Positions 5,551 through 5,902 of a stretch of DNA of 5,902 nucleotides are shown here, piece after piece. The stretch lies in contig JAGWVZ010000248.1 of the NCBI GenBank assembly GCA_018970625.1, positions 1-5,902 of the forward strand, read 5' to 3'. Under the pieces are notes generated by a model. The model was not told where the DNA came from and did not search any database. It saw nothing but the letters and a program-made list of their open reading frames with translations. Origin of the DNA: Myxococcales bacterium (GTDB taxonomy: Bacteria; Myxococcota; Bradymonadia; REDH01). The translations under genes and the position numbers were made by a program. Every line of letters begins with the position of its first letter. Within the stretch, counting starts at the first letter, position 1.

Positions 5551-5902
5551 TCAGAAGTCGGCGGTGCGCGGCGCGCGGGGGAACGGAATGACGTCACGGA
5601 TGTTCTCGACACCAGTTACATAGCTCACCGTGCGTTCAAAGCCGAGCCCGAAGCCGGCGTGCGGCACTGAACCGTAGCGCCGAAGGTCCCGGTACCACCA
5701 GTAGTCGGCCGGGTTCAGGCCCATCGAGGTGATCCGCGCGTCCAGCACGTCGAGGCGCTCTTCGCGCTGGCTGCCACCGATGATCTCGCCGATGCCAGGC
5801 GCGAGCACGTCCATCGCAGCCACCGTGCGACCATCTTCGTTGAGGCGCATATAGAACGCCTTGATATCCTTCGGGTAATTCATGACCACTACCGGGCGGC
5901 CC
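5551..5902 (-). CDS. asnS: Asparaginyl-tRNA synthetase, C-terminal part (cut by window edge)
   Basis: Class II aminoacyl-tRNA synthetase that charges tRNA-Asn with asparagine in the cytoplasm. The visible 116 residues are the C-terminal catalytic domain: [19 protein letters not shown], then [31 protein letters not shown], and the class II motif 3 in [15 protein letters not shown], ending with [13 protein letters not shown]. These match the bacterial enzyme almost word for word from memory, and distinguish it from aspartyl- and lysyl-tRNA synthetases. The frame continues past the right edge; a Met at 5883 is internal, not a start. The gene lies upstream of the ParA operon on the same strand. 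Motif 3's Arg (in GFER) is present, so nothing suggests inactivation. Confidence 0.97.
   Translation of the reverse strand, partial: GRPVVVMNYPKDIKAFYMRLNEDGRTVAAMDVLAPGIGEIIGGSQREERLDVLDARITSMGLNPADYWWYRDLRRYGSVPHAGFGLGFERTVSYVTGVENIRDVIPFPRAPRTADF

Overview
The window is GC-rich, densely coded DNA that looks like a chromosomal segment of a gammaproteobacterium. The best anchor is the C-terminal part of asparaginyl-tRNA synthetase (asnS) at the right edge, which closely resembles the proteobacterial (E. coli-type) enzyme. No insertion sequence, phage gene, tRNA, rRNA or CRISPR array is visible. Genus cannot be assigned from the sequence alone.

Layout, left to right. A thioredoxin-like [2Fe-2S] ferredoxin gene on the + strand occupies 1-344; its start codon appears to lie one base outside the window. 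It converges on a minus-strand gene (413 to about 1672) for a fold-type III PLP-dependent amino-acid decarboxylase of the LysA/ornithine decarboxylase superfamily, in which the usual catalytic cysteine appears to be asparagine. Upstream of the decarboxylase is a non-coding stretch of about 390 bases with several inverted repeats, which could be a structured leader.

Three tightly overlapping minus-strand genes follow, transcribed right to left: a ParA/MinD-type ATPase (5280-4474), a 395-residue largely disordered acidic/Pro/Ser-rich protein with short conserved-looking ends (4499-3312), and a 419-residue protein that looks like two tandem V4R-like domains (3324-2065). Overlaps of 26 and 13 bases and good Shine-Dalgarno sequences indicate a translationally coupled operon. 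A 270-base gap with a 12-bp palindrome, a second dyad and a -35-like hexamer separates it from the upstream asnS.

How the genes may work together. The three-gene operon is the most interesting item. ParA-type ATPases usually position a cargo (plasmid, chromosome, carboxysome, chemoreceptor array, flagellum) through a partner protein. A disordered linker protein between the ATPase and a tandem ligand-binding-like protein fits an adaptor and cargo or sensor arrangement. This is inference: I do not recognise the combination as a described system, and no cargo gene is in the window. The ferredoxin, decarboxylase and asnS genes show no clear functional link to it.
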